Source of the DNA: Oscillospiraceae bacterium
GTDB lineage: Bacteria; Bacillota; Clostridia; Oscillospirales; UBA929
Reading direction: 5' to 3'
Length of the DNA stretch: 64,000 bases
Assembly: GCA_009782215.1 (NCBI GenBank)
Contig: WRKO01000009.1
Coordinates: 21,669-85,668 of the forward strand
Shown here: in pieces, positions 7,965-15,011 of the stretch
Layout of the letters: every line of letters begins with the position of its first letter
How positions within the stretch are numbered: position 1 is the stretch's first letter
Notes under the pieces: generated by a model
What the model was told of the DNA's origin: nothing
The model's input: only the letters and a program-made list of their open reading frames with translations
Databases searched by the model: none
Made by a program: the position numbers and the translations under genes

Positions 7965-9608
7965 ATGTTCAGAAAGTTGTTTATATGGATAATTCTGCTC
8001 TGCAATGTATCCCCCTGCATCGCGCTGCCCTACGAGAGCCTAACCTATCTCTACGGCGGCACAAGCCCCATTTACCAAAATAACATAGCCCGTACGCGGG
8101 GGAATCTTTCCACCGTTGCCGCCGACTATTTCCACATCGACGGAAACGGAAACGCCGCGCTTTCAAAAACGCCCGACAGACTCTTTATCCAAGCGCGGCA
8201 GCGGGAAGGGATTCGCGTCATTGCGTTCGTATCCAACCACTGGGATCGTGAGGCAGGGCGGAAAGCAATGGCGAAGCGCGCGTCGGTGGCGGCGACGCTG
8301 ACTTATTGGGTAGAGCATTACGGTTTGGACGGTATTGATGTGGACATTGAAAACCTCACACATGCCGATCAGAATGATTTTACCGATTTTGTCCGTATGT
8401 TGAGTCATTTGCTGCCGAAGGACAAGCGCTTGAGCGTGGCGGTCGCCGCCAACCCGTACCGGCTGACCACCGGCTGGCACGGGCAGTATGACTACGCCGA
8501 GCTGGGGCGTTTATGCAATGTGGTGATGCTGATGACGTACGACCAGTCCTACGAGGGGAGCGCCGCCGGGCCGGTCGCGTCTTACAACTTTACCGAGGCG
8601 TCGGTTACCGAGGCCTTGCGGCATATCCCCAAGGAAAAGCTGGTGATGGGTATTCCGTTCTATGGGCGCTACTGGGCGTCGCTGAACAACGGGACAAAAA
8701 TCGCCGGGCGGGCGTTCACCGTCTCGGATATCGACACCATCACCAAGCATTACGCCTCCGGCTTGTGGTATGACGAGGGGAATCACTGCGCCCGCGCCGC
8801 CGTGACCGTAAAAAGTACCGACCCCGCTATCGGGTTGTGGGGCGGCAGGCATCTGGCGGCGGGGACGTATGACATTTGGTATGAAAACGAGCAGTCTTAC
8901 GCGGCGCGGATGGCTTTGTGCCGGAAGTATGACATCCTCGGCGTTGGAAGCTGGGCGCTGGGGCAGGAGCCGGAACGGGTATGGACGGGTTACCGCTTAT
9001 GGCTGGGCGGCGTCCCGTTTGCCGATCTCGCGGGGCATTGGGCGGAGGAGGCGATGGCGGGGCTGTATGAGCTGGATGTCCTCTCGGGCGTGGGGAGCGC
9101 GCGCTGCGAGCCGGACAGGCCGGTCACCCGCGCCGAAGTCTGCGTCCTGCTTTGCAAGCTGCTGGACGTTCCGCCCCAGACGCCCTCCTCCGCGGCGCCC
9201 GCCGAAATCCGAAACCACTGGGCCGCGCCCTATCTGTGGAGTGCCGTACGGCGGGGTTTGATGGCGGGGGACAGCGGCGAGCACCCGCTCTACAGGCCGT
9301 CCGACCCGGTGACCCGCGCCGAGCTGGCGGCGTTCTGCGCCAACGCGCTGCATGTTCCGGGCGCAATTGACTACAATCAGGCGCATTTCCCGGACGTCGC
9401 GCCGCCGATGTGGTTCAACAACGCCGTCGTTACACTGCGCGTTTTCGGCGTTATGAGCGGGCTGCCGGACGGCAGCTTTCAGCCCTACGGCGGCGCGACC
9501 CGCGCTGAAGCGTCCAGCGTGATTTTCAAAATGCTCAACACCGAGCGCAAGGACTTCTCCGGGCAGCTCCAGCGCGCACGCCCACCGTATGTGCTGGATC
9601 CGAGGTAG
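7965..9608 (+). CDS. Secreted GH18 glycosidase with three SLH domains
   Basis: The 547-residue protein has a signal peptide (MFRKLFIWIILLCNVSPCIA). A GH18 TIM barrel spans about residues 25-345, with the catalytic DGIDVDIE motif and the acid at E129. 'VMLMTYDQSYEGS' and 'MGIPFYGRYW' fit the chitinase/YaaH-like branch that cuts GlcNAc-containing polymers or spore/cell-wall peptidoglycan. Three SLH domains (about 347-547; 'FADLAGHWAEEAM', 'NHWAAPYLWSAV', 'FPDVAPPMWFNNAV') would tether it to secondary cell-wall polymer. ATG 7965 lies only 5 nt after a terminator-like stem. Exact substrate cannot be read from sequence. Confidence 0.88.
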   Translation: MFRKLFIWIILLCNVSPCIALPYESLTYLYGGTSPIYQNNIARTRGNLSTVAADYFHIDGNGNAALSKTPDRLFIQARQREGIRVIAFVSNHWDREAGRKAMAKRASVAATLTYWVEHYGLDGIDVDIENLTHADQNDFTDFVRMLSHLLPKDKRLSVAVAANPYRLTTGWHGQYDYAELGRLCNVVMLMTYDQSYEGSAAGPVASYNFTEASVTEALRHIPKEKLVMGIPFYGRYWASLNNGTKIAGRAFTVSDIDTITKHYASGLWYDEGNHCARAAVTVKSTDPAIGLWGGRHLAAGTYDIWYENEQSYAARMALCRKYDILGVGSWALGQEPERVWTGYRLWLGGVPFADLAGHWAEEAMAGLYELDVLSGVGSARCEPDRPVTRAEVCVLLCKLLDVPPQTPSSAAPAEIRNHWAAPYLWSAVRRGLMAGDSGEHPLYRPSDPVTRAELAAFCANALHVPGAIDYNQAHFPDVAPPMWFNNAVVTLRVFGVMSGLPDGSFQPYGGATRAEASSVIFKMLNTERKDFSGQLQRARPPYVLDPR

Positions 9609-9660
9609 GGGGCAGTTGATAGTTGACAGTGGATAGTTGATAGTTGACAGTTGGGGGGAC
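9609..9660 (+). repeat. AGTTGATAGTTGACAGT-type short repeat, copy 1
   Basis: Between the GH18 stop and the first TA promoter, the units GTTGATAGTTGACAGT and GTGGATAGTTGATAGTTG occur in tandem and run into a G-rich tract. Closely related copies lie at 10381-10413 and, inside a coding region, at 14535-14570. Such GTTGATAG/GTTGACAG strings are a recognisable family of short intergenic repeats in bacterial genomes; their function is unknown. Confidence 0.75.
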
Positions 9661-9710
9661 GGGGGGTTTACAAGAGTAGGGGGATGCGTTATAATGTAGT
9701 CAAAAGGGGG
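9661..9710 (+). promoter_or_regulatory. Consensus sigma-70 promoter of the vapBC-like module (duplicated cassette, copy 1)
   Basis: TTTACA at 9667-9672 and TATAAT at 9690-9695 are separated by exactly 17 nt, a near-perfect sigma-A promoter. A ribosome site AAAAGGGGG follows, ending at 9710, with GTG at 9718. The 50 nt from 9661 to 9710 are identical to 10421-10470 upstream of the second TA module. Confidence 0.85.
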
Positions 9711-9717
9711 TGCTTCT

Positions 9718-9945
9718 GTGAACGAGACTGTTATGAACGCGAGTGCGTTGCCGTCGTTTTTGGCGGAGACGCTTAAAACCGGCAGAATACGGGTGCGAGA
9801 GAACAACCGCGTCGTTACGATAGAGCCTGTTGACGAAAAGCCGGATTGCACAGCCGGATTGCGCGGTATTCTTGCGGATTGTCCCGAAATGTCCGCAGAT
9901 AAATTCGCAGAGCGCAAACGCGCGGACAAGGTGCTTGACCGATGA
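9718..9945 (+). CDS. Antitoxin of a VapBC-like type II toxin-antitoxin module
   Basis: This 75-residue protein starts at GTG 9718, 8 nt after AAAAGGGGG. Its N-terminal half (ALPSFLAETLKTGRIRVRENNRVVTIEP) resembles the short beta-rich DNA-binding part of AbrB/Phd-type antitoxins. Its charged C-terminal part (MSADKFAERKRADKVLDR) would be the toxin-neutralising tail. The stop overlaps the toxin start as ATGA, so antitoxin and toxin are translationally coupled. The family assignment rests largely on context with the PIN toxin; on sequence alone it would be a hypothetical protein. Autoregulation through the adjacent promoter is expected but not demonstrated. Confidence 0.7.
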   Translation: MNETVMNASALPSFLAETLKTGRIRVRENNRVVTIEPVDEKPDCTAGLRGILADCPEMSADKFAERKRADKVLDR

Positions 9946-10361
9946 CCCGCCGATACGTTCTCGACGCTTGCGCATTGCTTGCCTTGCTCCGCGACGAAGA
10001 AGGGGCGGATATGGTCGCCGGCGTCATCAACGCCGCAAATGCCGGTGAAGCCGACGCCGCAATCCATAAAGCCAATTTGCTTGAAGTCTACTATGACGTC
10101 TACCGCTTCGCCGGCAAAGCAAAGGCCGACGAAATCATCCGGGAAATAAAAGCCTGCCCGATATCCGTTATCTCCGATATCAGTGACGCCCTGTTTGAAG
10201 AAGCGGGGCGTTTTAAGGCGTCGTACAACATCTCCTTCGCCGATACCTTCGCCCTCGCAACCGCCTCCGTCACCGGCGCCGCCCTGCTCACGACCGATCA
10301 CCACGAAATGGATAGAATAGAACAGACAGAGCAAACTGTCAAATTCCAATGGGTACGCTGA
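9942..10361 (+). CDS. PIN-domain toxin ribonuclease (VapC-like)
   Basis: The 139-residue protein is a single PIN domain. The acidic metal-binding residues are visible at D8 in YVLDACALLALL, the glutamate in NLLEVYYD, the aspartate in SFADTFALA and the last in TTDHHE. VapC toxins are Mg-dependent endoribonucleases, often cutting tRNA or rRNA; the target here is unknown. It overlaps the antitoxin stop by 4 nt. It is transcribed from the strong promoter at 9667-9695 and no terminator is evident before the next module. Confidence 0.88.
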   Translation: MTRRYVLDACALLALLRDEEGADMVAGVINAANAGEADAAIHKANLLEVYYDVYRFAGKAKADEIIREIKACPISVISDISDALFEEAGRFKASYNISFADTFALATASVTGAALLTTDHHEMDRIEQTEQTVKFQWVR

Positions 10362-10380
10362 CCCACACAGCCCACGGCTC

Positions 10381-10413
10381 AGTTGATAGTGGATAGTTGA
10401 CAGTTGATAGTTG
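10381..10413 (+). repeat. AGTTGATAGTTGACAGT-type short repeat, copy 2
   Basis: The 33 nt contain AGTTGATAGTGGATAGTTG and CAGTTGATAGTTG, the same units as 9612-9653 in a different order, again running into a G-tract before a promoter. The arrangement repeat, G-tract, promoter, ribosome site, TA operon is thus present twice within 800 nt. Confidence 0.75.
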
Positions 10414-10420
10414 GGGGGGC

Positions 10421-10470
10421 GGGGGGTTTACAAGAGTAGGGGGATGCGTTATAATGTAGTCAAAAGGGGG
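10421..10470 (+). promoter_or_regulatory. Consensus sigma-70 promoter of the hicBA-like module (duplicated cassette, copy 2)
   Basis: TTTACA at 10427-10432 and TATAAT at 10450-10455 have a 17-nt spacer. The 50-nt block is identical to 9661-9710, including the AAAAGGGGG ribosome site. Because the downstream genes are unrelated, the identity points to recent duplication or recombination of the regulatory cassette alone. Confidence 0.85.
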
Positions 10471-10480
10471 GGCGTCTGTG

Positions 10481-10687
10481 ATGAGTGAAATCCTGTTTTA
10501 TATCGAAGAGTCCGCAGACGGAGGGTTTGAAGCCAGCGCGGTGAACCATTCCATCTTTACGCAGTGCGACGACTACGCCGAACTGCCCGACACGCTGCGC
10601 GACGCTGTGCGCTGCCACTTCGACGAGGGAGAAGTCCCCGCGCTGATTCGGATGCACCTCGTGAGGGACGAGGTCATCGCCGTATGA
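10481..10687 (+). CDS. hicB: HicB-like antitoxin
   Basis: The 68-residue protein from ATG 10481 (GTG 10478 directly precedes it and is an alternative) reads SEILFYIEESADGGFEASAV, the partially degraded RNase-H-like fold of HicB and DUF1902 proteins. 'DDYAELPDTLRDAVRCHF' is the helix that follows. It lacks an obvious C-terminal DNA-binding domain, so it is a minimal HicB. The stop overlaps the HicA start as ATGA. It should neutralise the downstream HicA; the pairing and the size of both proteins make the assignment good. Confidence 0.8.
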   Translation: MSEILFYIEESADGGFEASAVNHSIFTQCDDYAELPDTLRDAVRCHFDEGEVPALIRMHLVRDEVIAV

Positions 10688-10917
10688 AATTGCCGCGCGA
10701 TGTTGACGCAGACCAGTTGGTTCGCGTCTTGGTGCGTTGCGGTTACAGCGTATCAAGGCAGACCGGAAGCCACATCAGACTGCAAAAACAGGACGGAACA
10801 CACCAAATAACCATCCCAAATCACAGCCCCATCAAAATCGGGACGCTGCAAAGCATTTTGAAAGATGTTTGCCGCGAAAACAACATGGGCATGGCGGACT
10901 TGTCTGCTATGCTATAA
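10684..10917 (+). CDS. hicA: HicA-like mRNA interferase toxin
   Basis: This 77-residue protein has the double-stranded-RNA-binding-like HicA fold, with the active-site histidine in 'SRQTGSHIRLQ' and the following strand 'HQITIPNHSPIKIGTLQSILKD'. HicA toxins cut mRNA independently of, or together with, the ribosome. The gene overlaps hicB by 4 nt. Antitoxin-first order is the less common arrangement for hicAB but is well known. An imperfect GC stem and T-tract follow the stop. Confidence 0.88.
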   Translation: MKLPRDVDADQLVRVLVRCGYSVSRQTGSHIRLQKQDGTHQITIPNHSPIKIGTLQSILKDVCRENNMGMADLSAML

Positions 10918-10922
10918 CCAAC

Positions 10923-10966
10923 CCACATCCCCCGCACGCCCGACGGTGGGGGGGTGGATTTTGTTT
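10923..10966 (+). terminator. Probable intrinsic terminator after hicA
   Basis: CCACATCCCCC pairs imperfectly with the GGGGGGGTGG run at 10948-10957, and ATTTTGTTTTT follows. It starts 6 nt after the hicA stop. The stem has an internal AT/GG mismatch, so strength is uncertain. Confidence 0.55.
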
Positions 10967-11051
10967 TTACACAGAATTTACAAAGAAATTTTTAGCGTTT
11001 TACTTGCTTTTTGCTTTCGGGCGTGATATACTACACAAGGTGTGCCATGCG

Positions 11052-11075
11052 CCGCCCCGCTACTACCCGGGGCGG
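11052..11075 (+). promoter_or_regulatory. Hairpin in the leader of the beta-helix SLH gene
   Basis: CCGCCCCG at 11052-11059 pairs perfectly with CGGGGCGG at 11068-11075 around an 8-nt loop, 30 nt before the start codon. No T-tract follows, so it is not a terminator; it may shape the 5' leader of the S-layer mRNA. The rest of 10967-11104 holds an AT-rich stretch with a possible TATACT -10 but no clear -35. Confidence 0.4.
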
Positions 11076-11104
11076 TGACACTTAAATTACAGGGGGACAA
11101 CTCT

Positions 11105-14100
11105 ATGAAACGCTCAACACTCAAAAAATCCACCGCAAGACTCCTCGTCGCGGTCATGCTCCTCTCCATCTGGCTACCGACGGTGGTTTTGCCGACGGTG
11201 GCGGTGGTGACGGATTTTGAGAAATTGAACCTCGCAATAATCGCGTTCAACGGCGGCAGTGGGGATATGGTGATAGAGATTAGTGGTGAGATAGAGGTTG
11301 AAGAGACTCTGAATATAACGAACACTTCTGACACACTCACAATCACGGGCGGTGAGCTTAAACGCTACGTTGGGGACTTTTTTGATTCTACTAAAGTAGC
11401 ACATCTAGGCTCGTTTTTTTTCGTGGATGAGGATGCTACGCTTATTTTGCAGGGCGTTACGATTGACGGAAGTTTGGACGTGAATGACATTAACCCACCT
11501 AGTGGTTCTCCTGTGCCGGAGACGCTTATTTTTGTAGCAGGGACATTTGAAATGGAAACAGACGCGGTGCTGAAGGATAATATACTTATTGCTGATCTGG
11601 GAGAGGAACGCAGACCCAATAACGGCGGCGCGGTGATTATAGCCGGCGGCGGCGAGTTCAATATGAAAGGCGGTACGATTAGCGGCAACAAAGCCAACGT
11701 AGGCGCTGCTGTAGCTATTGCCGAGAACGGCGAGTTCAACATGAACGGTGGTACGATTAGCGGCAATACAACCGAGGGAAGCGGCGGTGCTGTAGCTATT
11801 GCCGAGAACGGCACGTTCAACATGAGCGGCGGGACGATTAGCGACAACGAATCTGGATGGTGGGGCGGCGCGGTAGTTGTAAGCGGCGCGTTCTATATGA
11901 GCGGCACAGCCGTGATTACGGACAATAATGCAGAAACCGGCGGTGCTGTGTATGTAGGTGCGGATGGCGCGTTCATCATGGGCGGCGGGACGATTAGCAG
12001 CAACGAAGCCGATACATTCGGCGGCGCGGTGTACATACGAGGCGGCTTGTTTATGGATTGTACGTGTGATGATTCATGCTGTGATCCTTGTTTGTGTGAC
12101 GGCGATTCAGTTTGCGAGAACTGTGTCTTCTCTAGCGGCACGTTTGACATGGAGGGCGGCACGATTAGCGGCAACGAAGCTGGATGGGACGGCGGCGCGG
12201 TGTATATAAGCGACGGCACGTTTACCATGAGCGACGGCACGGTTAGCGGCAACGAAGCCGAACGAGGCGGCGCGGTGTATGTAAGCGACGGCACGTTTGA
12301 CATGGAGGGCGGCACGATTAGTGTCAACGAGGCAGACACCGGCGGCGCGGTGTATATAGGTGGCGGCATATTCGCCATGACCGGCGGAGAGATTACAGAT
12401 AACGTATCGACAGACAAAAGCGGCGCGGTATTCGTAGAAGGTGACGGCACATTTAGTTTAGGCGACGCCTTGATTGAAGATAACGATGGAATAAAGATGA
12501 CGGGCGGAAGTTTGATACTCAGCGATGACATTACGCTGAGAGAGCAAATCTGTATTGTGCCGCCGGGCCCAACCGAACAACCGACTGTACTTATAGACGG
12601 CAAAAACAAGTCCATCAAGAGAGGTATCGCGGGTGACCTTATCACCATAGACGCCAGTACGCTTACGGAAGACCGAACCGGAACCCTTACGCTCAAAGAC
12701 ATCATCCTAGACGGCAACAACGCCGTCGCGCCTTATGCCACAAACGGCGGCGGGTCACTTGTACGCGCCGTGGGTGCTGACGTCGGAGTAGGCGAAGTCA
12801 TCCTCGACGGCACGGTGCTGCAAAACAACATCTTCACCGGCGGCACGGGCGGCGGCGTATTTGTGGACGGCTACGGCAAGCTCACCATGAACGCAGACTC
12901 AATCATTCGCGGCAATACCGCTGAATGGGGCGGCGGTGTGTATGTGGGTCAAGACGGCGAGTTTACCATGAAGGCAAACTCAGTCATTCGCGGCAATACC
13001 GCTGATGAAAATGGCGGCGGCGTGTATGTGGGCACTGACGTCGAGTTTACCATGAACGGCATCATCGAAGAGAATGAAGCCGAGGAAGGCGGCGGTGTGT
13101 ATGTGTATGTTGCCGGCGAACTTATCATGCTGCCCGGCTCTAGGATTAGCGGCAACCTTGCCGAGTACGGCGGCGGCGTATATTTGAGCCACAACGAATT
13201 TGCAAGCGAGGGCGGCGCATTTACCATGAGAGGCGGCGAGATTTCTTTCAACACGGCGACCGAGTTTGGCGGCGGCGTAATTGTTCGTGCAGAAAGTACG
13301 TTTGACATGGTCTTCGGCGCGATTGGGTTTAATGAAGCGTTGATGGAAACTGTTGTATATGAAGGCGGGCATGATGTGGATGTGAATTTGGACGCGGGCG
13401 GCGTATTCACCATGCAGGGCGGCGCAATCGCGAATTTTGAGGATAAGATAGAAAACGCCGTTTATATCTACGACGAGTTGGATAATGATACCGGCTTTGC
13501 TTTCCCCGGCTCGGCTGGTAACGGTATCTTGATAGCGTGGGACGGCGTCAGTAAAGAAACTGACACCGGATTGACGGTGTACTCGAACGGGGTTGAAGTG
13601 GATAACCCGGTGGATGGCAAAGGAACGGCTTGGTGGGTAAATCCGCTCCATTTCATGGACATGGGCGGCACTGCTGGCTTCATGTCCGCGCCGGACGCGG
13701 AGCCGAATGAAGACTGCGGCAACCCGAACTGTGAGTGCGACCCGTGTTCCGGCATCGGCTGCGAGTGCGACCCCGGCAGCGGCAACGGGAACGGCAACGG
13801 CGGCGATTATGTATACGTTTCGCCGTCGCCGAGCGCGGAGCCGACGAAGGACAGGGATGTTGTGTACATCTACGGCGACGGGGAGCTGATTAAGGAGTTT
13901 TCGCTGAACGAGCTTTGGGCGGATACCGAGGGCTTGGCGATGCTGATGACGGTCGAGGGCGAGTATGAGGAGCTGCGGATTGACGTGCCGGTTTGGTGGT
14001 TTGGGGAAGAGGAGAGAGCCGGCGCGGAGCTGGTGGTCTATAATGAGACGCACGGGGCTGCGGGGATAACGGCGGCGAACGTGGCGGCTTTGGGCGACGG

Positions 14101-15007
14101 CGCGGAGACGGTGTCGTATCTGCTGGTGAAGGGGAGCGTGGCGCTGTCGGCGCTGGCGGACGGGACGGAGCTGGAGGACTGGTATGCGTACGGCGCGCCT
14201 GTGGTGCTGGGGCTGCCGGGGTTTGACCCGGAGGCGGACGCGGACGGCGGCGACTGGGTCGCGGTGCGGGTGCTGGCGGACGGGACGGAGAAGATTGTGC
14301 CGCTGAGCGTGCTGCGCGGCGAGTTGGTGACGGTGCTTGCGGCGTCGGCGGGGACGTACGACGTGCGGGCGAACCCGAAGGCGTTTGGGGACGTGTCAGG
14401 CTGGGCGACGGCTGCGATAAAGTTTGCGGCGGCGCGCGGAATCGTGGCCGGCGTGGGCGACGGGCTGTTTGCGCCGGAGCGCGCGGTGACGCGTGCGGAG
14501 TTTGTGACGATGCTGGTGCAGATGCTGGGGATAGACAGTGTACAGTTGATAGTTGATAGTGGAGAGTTGATTGTGTTTGAGGACGTTTTAGAGGGCGCTT
14601 GGTATTATGAGCATGTCATGCTGGCGGCGGCGCTGGGCGTGACGGCGGGCGTCGGCGGCGGGAAGTTCGCGCCAGACCGTGTGATTACGCGGGAGGAAAT
14701 GCTGACGATGGCGTGCGCGGCGCTGGCGAAGTACGGCCTGCTGGACGATACGGTGTGCGGCTTGGAGCATTGCGCGGGCGAGTGCGGCGAGGAGGGCTGT
14801 CTGGCGGGGTATACGGATGTTGACGACGTCTCGGCGTTCGCGCTGGACGCGGTGACGACGATGGTCTGCCACAGCTTGATTGTCGGCACCGGCACGGGGG
14901 ACACGCTGAGTCCCAAGAGCGCGGCGTCCAGAGCGGAAGCGGCGCAGTTCATCGCCAACGCGGTGCGGTACGTGGTGCCGGACTACAGCTCGCTGATAGA
15001 GGACTGA
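11105..15007 (+). CDS. Large secreted beta-helix protein with three SLH domains
   Basis: The ~1300-residue protein begins with a signal peptide (MKRSTLKKSTARLLVAVMLL...). Residues about 180-780 form right-handed beta-helix coils with recurrent 'GGTISGNEA..GGAVYV..GTFDM' units of roughly 25-28 residues, as in polymorphic surface proteins and adhesins. A segment with eight cysteines (DCTCDDSCCDPCLCDGD onward, nt 12056-12126) interrupts the helix. A second Cys/Gly/Asn-rich linker lies near residue 869. A beta-rich domain precedes three SLH domains (about 1092-1300). SLH1 and SLH2 are separated by a repeat-derived insert (see 14535). An adhesion or S-layer role is inferred; no catalytic motif is visible. 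Confidence 0.85.
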   Translation: MKRSTLKKSTARLLVAVMLLSIWLPTVVLPTVAVVTDFEKLNLAIIAFNGGSGDMVIEISGEIEVEETLNITNTSDTLTITGGELKRYVGDFFDSTKVAHLGSFFFVDEDATLILQGVTIDGSLDVNDINPPSGSPVPETLIFVAGTFEMETDAVLKDNILIADLGEERRPNNGGAVIIAGGGEFNMKGGTISGNKANVGAAVAIAENGEFNMNGGTISGNTTEGSGGAVAIAENGTFNMSGGTISDNESGWWGGAVVVSGAFYMSGTAVITDNNAETGGAVYVGADGAFIMGGGTISSNEADTFGGAVYIRGGLFMDCTCDDSCCDPCLCDGDSVCENCVFSSGTFDMEGGTISGNEAGWDGGAVYISDGTFTMSDGTVSGNEAERGGAVYVSDGTFDMEGGTISVNEADTGGAVYIGGGIFAMTGGEITDNVSTDKSGAVFVEGDGTFSLGDALIEDNDGIKMTGGSLILSDDITLREQICIVPPGPTEQPTVLIDGKNKSIKRGIAGDLITIDASTLTEDRTGTLTLKDIILDGNNAVAPYATNGGGSLVRAVGADVGVGEVILDGTVLQNNIFTGGTGGGVFVDGYGKLTMNADSIIRGNTAEWGGGVYVGQDGEFTMKANSVIRGNTADENGGGVYVGTDVEFTMNGIIEENEAEEGGGVYVYVAGELIMLPGSRISGNLAEYGGGVYLSHNEFASEGGAFTMRGGEISFNTATEFGGGVIVRAESTFDMVFGAIGFNEALMETVVYEGGHDVDVNLDAGGVFTMQGGAIANFEDKIENAVYIYDELDNDTGFAFPGSAGNGILIAWDGVSKETDTGLTVYSNGVEVDNPVDGKGTAWWVNPLHFMDMGGTAGFMSAPDAEPNEDCGNPNCECDPCSGIGCECDPGSGNGNGNGGDYVYVSPSPSAEPTKDRDVVYIYGDGELIKEFSLNELWADTEGLAMLMTVEGEYEELRIDVPVWWFGEEERAGAELVVYNETHGAAGITAANVAALGDGAETVSYLLVKGSVALSALADGTELEDWYAYGAPVVLGLPGFDPEADADGGDWVAVRVLADGTEKIVPLSVLRGELVTVLAASAGTYDVRANPKAFGDVSGWATAAIKFAAARGIVAGVGDGLFAPERAVTRAEFVTMLVQMLGIDSVQLIVDSGELIVFEDVLEGAWYYEHVMLAAALGVTAGVGGGKFAPDRVITREEMLTMACAALAKYGLLDDTVCGLEHCAGECGEEGCLAGYTDVDDVSAFALDAVTTMVCHSLIVGTGTGDTLSPKSAASRAEAAQFIANAVRYVVPDYSSLIED
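14535..14570 (+). repeat. AGTTGATAG-type repeat, copy 3, in frame inside an SLH region
   Basis: CAGTGTACAGTTGATAGTTG and the following ATAGTGGAGAGTTGATTG are the same repeat units found intergenically at 9612 and 10381. Here they are translated as SVQLIVDSGELIV (residues 1145-1157), placed exactly between the first and second SLH domains, where a short linker is normal. Confidence 0.75.
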
Positions 15008-15011
15008 TGTG

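Noticed and set aside
8997..10349. A 450-codon open frame on the minus strand
   Set aside because: It is antisense to the GH18-SLH C-terminus and both vapBC genes, which have clear motifs and ribosome sites; its translation has low-complexity stretches made by the GTTGATAG repeats.
11660..12340. A CRISPR-like or minisatellite array
   Set aside because: The repeating GGCGGCACGATTAGCGGCAA-type units have about 75-84-nt spacing, keep the reading frame and encode beta-helix coils; there are no spacers of uniform length and no cas genes.
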